Positions 61,842 through 64,000 of a DNA stretch of 64,000 bases are shown in pieces; position 1 is the stretch's first letter; the number at the start of each line of letters is the position of its first letter. Under the pieces are notes generated by a model. The model had not been told where the DNA came from. It saw only the letters and a program-made list of their open reading frames with translations, and ran no database searches. The DNA lies in the NCBI RefSeq assembly GCF_000147815.2, contig NC_015957.1:5890001-5954000 (forward strand), in the 5' to 3' direction. Source of the stretch: Streptomyces violaceusniger Tu 4113. Its GTDB lineage: Bacteria > Actinomycetota > Actinomycetes > Streptomycetales > Streptomycetaceae. The translations under genes and the position numbers were made by a program.

Positions 61842-62864
61842 CTACGCCACGGTGTCGCCGACCCGGACGGGTCCGTTGGTGGTGACCGACTGGATGGCGG
61901 CGAGGGCGACGGACAGGGCGGCGCGGGCGTCCTGTCCGGTGACGGAGGGGGCACGTCCGGTGCGCACGCACTCGGCGAAGTCGGCGAGTTCGGCGACGTA
62001 GGCGTCGTGGAAGAGGTCCTGGTCGTAGGCCACGCATGCGGCGGCGATGCCGTCCGGGCCGTAGGCGGTCAGATGGCTGCGGCGGATGTCGCCCATGGTG
62101 AGCATGCCGGCCGAGCCGAAGACCTCACCGCGGACGTCGTATCCGTACACCGCCTGGAAGTTCGCCTCGGCGGTGGCGAGGGCGCCGTTGTCGAAGCGGA
62201 TGGTGACCACGGCGGTGTCGAGCAGTCCGCGGTCCTTGAAGTCGGGGCGGACGAGGGCGTCGGCGAAGGCGAAGACCTCGACGGGCGCGGCGCCGGGGTT
62301 GAGGTAGCGCAGGGTGTCGAAGTCGTGGATGAGGGTCTCCAGGAAGATGGTCCACGGCGGGATGCGGCCCGGGTCGGCCAGCTCGGGGTCGCGGGTGAGC
62401 GAACGCAGTAGCTGCGGGGTGCCGATGGCGCCCGCTCGGATCTTCTCGTGGGCGGTGCGGAAACCGGTGTCGTAGCGGCGGTTGAAGCCCACCTGGAGGG
62501 GGACGCCCGCGTGGGCGGCGGCCGCGATGGCACGGTCCGCCTCATCGAGGGTGACGGCCATGGGCTTCTCGCAGTAGACGGCCTTGCCCGCCCGGGCCGC
62601 GGCCTCGACCAGCCCGGCGTGGGTGCGGGCCGGGGTGGCGATGACCACCGCCTCGATCCCGGGGTCGGCGAGCAGCTCGTCCATCTCGGTGTACGCCGTG
62701 GTGCCGCCCAGGCGGTCGCCGAGCTCCTGGGCGGCGCCCGGGGCCGGGTCGGCGATGGCCGCGAGACGGGCGCCGGGGAGGCGGCGGGCGAGGGTCGCGG
62801 CGTGGAAGGAGCCCATGCGGCCGGCGCCGATGAGACCGACGGGGAGAGGGTGTCGCGTGGTCAT
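61842..62864 (-). CDS. Gfo/Idh/MocA dehydrogenase, inositol 2-dehydrogenase-like
   Basis: 340 aa. The Rossmann motif is PVGLIGAGRMGSFHAATLA, EKP occurs in AVYCEKPMAVTLDEAD, and the substrate domain holds GFNRRYDTGF and the ETLIHDFDTLRYL catalytic His-Asp region typical of myo-inositol 2-dehydrogenases (IolG). It oxidises an inositol or a related polyol with NAD. GGAG lies 7 nt before the ATG. It follows the isomerase gene on the same strand, with a minisatellite in the 200-bp gap. Three LacI-type operators upstream of the isomerase probably control both. Confidence 0.88.
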   Translation of the reverse strand: MTTRHPLPVGLIGAGRMGSFHAATLARRLPGARLAAIADPAPGAAQELGDRLGGTTAYTEMDELLADPGIEAVVIATPARTHAGLVEAAARAGKAVYCEKPMAVTLDEADRAIAAAAHAGVPLQVGFNRRYDTGFRTAHEKIRAGAIGTPQLLRSLTRDPELADPGRIPPWTIFLETLIHDFDTLRYLNPGAAPVEVFAFADALVRPDFKDRGLLDTAVVTIRFDNGALATAEANFQAVYGYDVRGEVFGSAGMLTMGDIRRSHLTAYGPDGIAAACVAYDQDLFHDAYVAELADFAECVRTGRAPSVTGQDARAALSVALAAIQSVTTNGPVRVGDTVA

Positions 62865-62880
62865 GCGGATGCTCCGTAGA

Positions 62881-63013
62881 TTCCGTGAGTCCGTTGTTCC
62901 GTGGGTTCGGTTGTTCCGTGGGTTCCGTTGTTCCGTGGGTTCCGTTGTTCCGTTGTTCCGTGGGTTCCGTAGTTCCGTAGGTTCCGTAGTTCCGTGGGTT
63001 CCGTAGTTCCGTA
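62881..63013. repeat. minisatellite of 17-bp (9+8) units between two operon genes
   Basis: About 14 copies of TTCCGT occur in alternating 9- and 8-bp steps, e.g. GTTCCGTGGGTTCCGTT. On the minus strand this reads CGGAACCCA / CGGAACAA units running up to the dehydrogenase ribosome binding site. Copies differ by single bases (AGTTCCGTA variants in the distal half). Such arrays vary by slippage. There are no unique spacers, so it is not CRISPR. Confidence 0.9.
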
Positions 63014-63064
63014 GGCGAGAACGGGCGCGGTCAGGGCGGTACGGCGTCCCGGCCGCGAGGTCGG

Positions 63065-63847
63065 TCAGCGGGTGAAGGCCGAGCGGAAGCGCTCCAGGGC
63101 GAGGTCGCTGTCGGCGGAGGCCCACGCCTCCATGGCCACGGTGTCCTCGTAGCCGAGGTCGACGAGGGTTTGGGCGAGAGCCGGGTAGTTGATCTCCCCG
63201 GTTCCCGGTTCGCAACGGCCCGGTACGTCGGCCACCTGGATCTCGCCGATCAGGCCCCGACCGTGGGCCCGGCGGACCAGCTCGATCAGGTTTCCCTCGC
63301 CGATCTGTGCGTGGTAGAGGTCCAGATTCATCCGCAGTCCCGGCCGGTCCACGGCCTCGACCAGGGCCAGGGTGTCGGCGGCCGTCGCGAACGGCACACC
63401 GGGGTGGTCGACGGCGGTGTTGAGGTTCTCCAGGGTGAAGGTGACCCCGGTGCGCTCGCCCAGCTCGGCGAGGCGGGTGAGGGTGCGATGGGCGGCGATC
63501 CACATCGGGCCGGTGGCCGGGCCCGCCACCGGCGCCACCGGCAGGCCGTCGCCGTCCAGCCCGGTGCCGTGCAGATTCAGCCGGGGACAGCCGAGCCGTT
63601 CGGCCACTTTGACCGACTCCTCGGCGGTGCGCAGGAGTTCGGCCGCCCCGTCCTCGTCCGTCAGGCTGCCGCGGAGATAGCCGGTCATCGAGGAGAATAC
63701 CGCGCCGGTCCGCTCCAGGGCGGCCAGATCGTGTCGACTCCAGTCCCAGATCTCGACCTGGAAGCCGGCGTCGTGGATGCGCCGTGCCCGTTCCTGGACC
63801 GGCCGATCCCGGAAGACCATCTCGGCGCAGACCGCCAACGTGTACAT
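63065..63847 (-). CDS. sugar phosphate isomerase/epimerase, hydroxypyruvate isomerase-like
   Basis: 260 aa TIM barrel. ARRIHDAGFQVEIWDWS, PRLNLHGTGLDGDG, the metal-ligand Glu in VTFTLENLNTAVDHPG, NLDLYHAQIGEGNL (Asp/His) and VAMEAWASAD match the AP-endonuclease-2-like family with hydroxypyruvate isomerase features. It rearranges a keto sugar or hydroxy-keto acid. GAGGGCGAG precedes the ATG. It is the first gene of a unit with the inositol-type dehydrogenase and has three operator copies upstream. Confidence 0.85.
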   Translation of the reverse strand: MYTLAVCAEMVFRDRPVQERARRIHDAGFQVEIWDWSRHDLAALERTGAVFSSMTGYLRGSLTDEDGAAELLRTAEESVKVAERLGCPRLNLHGTGLDGDGLPVAPVAGPATGPMWIAAHRTLTRLAELGERTGVTFTLENLNTAVDHPGVPFATAADTLALVEAVDRPGLRMNLDLYHAQIGEGNLIELVRRAHGRGLIGEIQVADVPGRCEPGTGEINYPALAQTLVDLGYEDTVAMEAWASADSDLALERFRSAFTR

Positions 63848-63883
63848 CGCTGCTCGCCCTCTCTACGACGATCCCGTCACCAA

Positions 63884-63988
63884 CTAGAACGTTCCAGTCA
63901 CTAGAACGTTCTAGAGAACGAGCAGCAGTACGCCAGCCACCGGCCACCCCTGTCAAGGGCCGGCGACTGAATCACTAGAACGTTATAG
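63884..63988. promoter_or_regulatory. three LacI-type operators at the window edge
   Basis: CTAGAACGTTCCAG (63884-63897), CTAGAACGTTCTAG (63901-63914, a perfect 14-bp palindrome) and CTAGAACGTTATAG (63975-63988) share the core TAGAACGTT. The first two are 17 bp apart and the third is 74 bp from the second, fitting repressor looping or control of a divergent promoter beyond the right edge. Confidence 0.75.
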
Positions 63989-64000
63989 AACCCGGGCGCC

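Noticed and set aside
62881..63013. CRISPR array
   Set aside because: Units are contiguous 8-9 bp steps with no unique spacers and no cas genes nearby.

Overview
The window is very GC-rich, with strong third-position G/C bias, GTG starts, many 4-bp ATGA/GTGA gene overlaps and several leaderless-looking promoters. Gene content (CYP105-type P450 with ferredoxin, GPP34, Tat-exported lipoproteins, DasR-type box) points to a Streptomyces chromosome, probably an accessory region; the species cannot be told. No rRNA, tRNA, IS element, phage or CRISPR array was seen.

Layout. 1-1.5 kb: permease plus TIGR03943 partner. 1.6-6.6 kb: sugar dehydrogenase and divergent LacI regulator sharing matched operators, then a secreted GH51 arabinofuranosidase. 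6.8-9.0 kb: small membrane protein and a two-component system. 9.2-18.8 kb: TetR, CYP105-like P450 and ferredoxin, then a coupled run of FAD oxidoreductase, FMN hydroxy-acid oxidase, atypical P450 and cation/proton antiporter, convergent with an AMP-forming ligase; this looks like a small biosynthetic or detoxification locus. 18.9-22 kb: GPP34 protein, a histidine-kinase-like/LuxR fusion, a long perfect inverted repeat and a quinone oxidoreductase. 22-25.9 kb: secreted GH76 and GH64 enzymes behind a DasR-like box, a tiny repeat protein and a TetR regulator. 25.9-32 kb: minus-strand operon for meta-cleavage type aromatic catabolism (GntR, RraA-type aldolase, PrpF-type tautomerase, extradiol dioxygenase, MFS) ending in an orphan triphosphoribosyl-dephospho-CoA synthase.

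32-40.6 kb: secreted PL8 lyase, amino acid permease, atypical NodB-family protein, DoxX protein, Tat-exported epoxide-hydrolase-like enzyme, an unknown protein and a secreted NPP1/NLP protein. 40.9-48.6 kb: ROK regulator, sulfonate/nitrate-type ABC transporter, cytoplasmic sulfatase and a frameshifted secreted GH43 enzyme: uptake and processing of a sulfated compound. 48.7-55.3 kb: zinc-ribbon protein, GH2 glycosidase and sugar ABC transporter behind a LacI operator, with a LacI gene at the end.

55.3-61.8 kb is the most novel part: an AT-rich patch with a palindrome, a good promoter, a structured leader holding a 19-residue peptide ORF and a terminator-like hairpin, then a tightly coupled operon of an unknown protein, an adenylation-carrier didomain enzyme (frameshifted here), a fold-I aminotransferase, a PPOX-type flavoprotein, an MFS exporter and a methyltransferase. 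This resembles a small uncharacterised natural-product operon. 61.8-64 kb: an inositol/sugar dehydrogenase and a TIM-barrel isomerase, separated by a minisatellite and preceded by three copies of a LacI-type palindrome; the window ends there.
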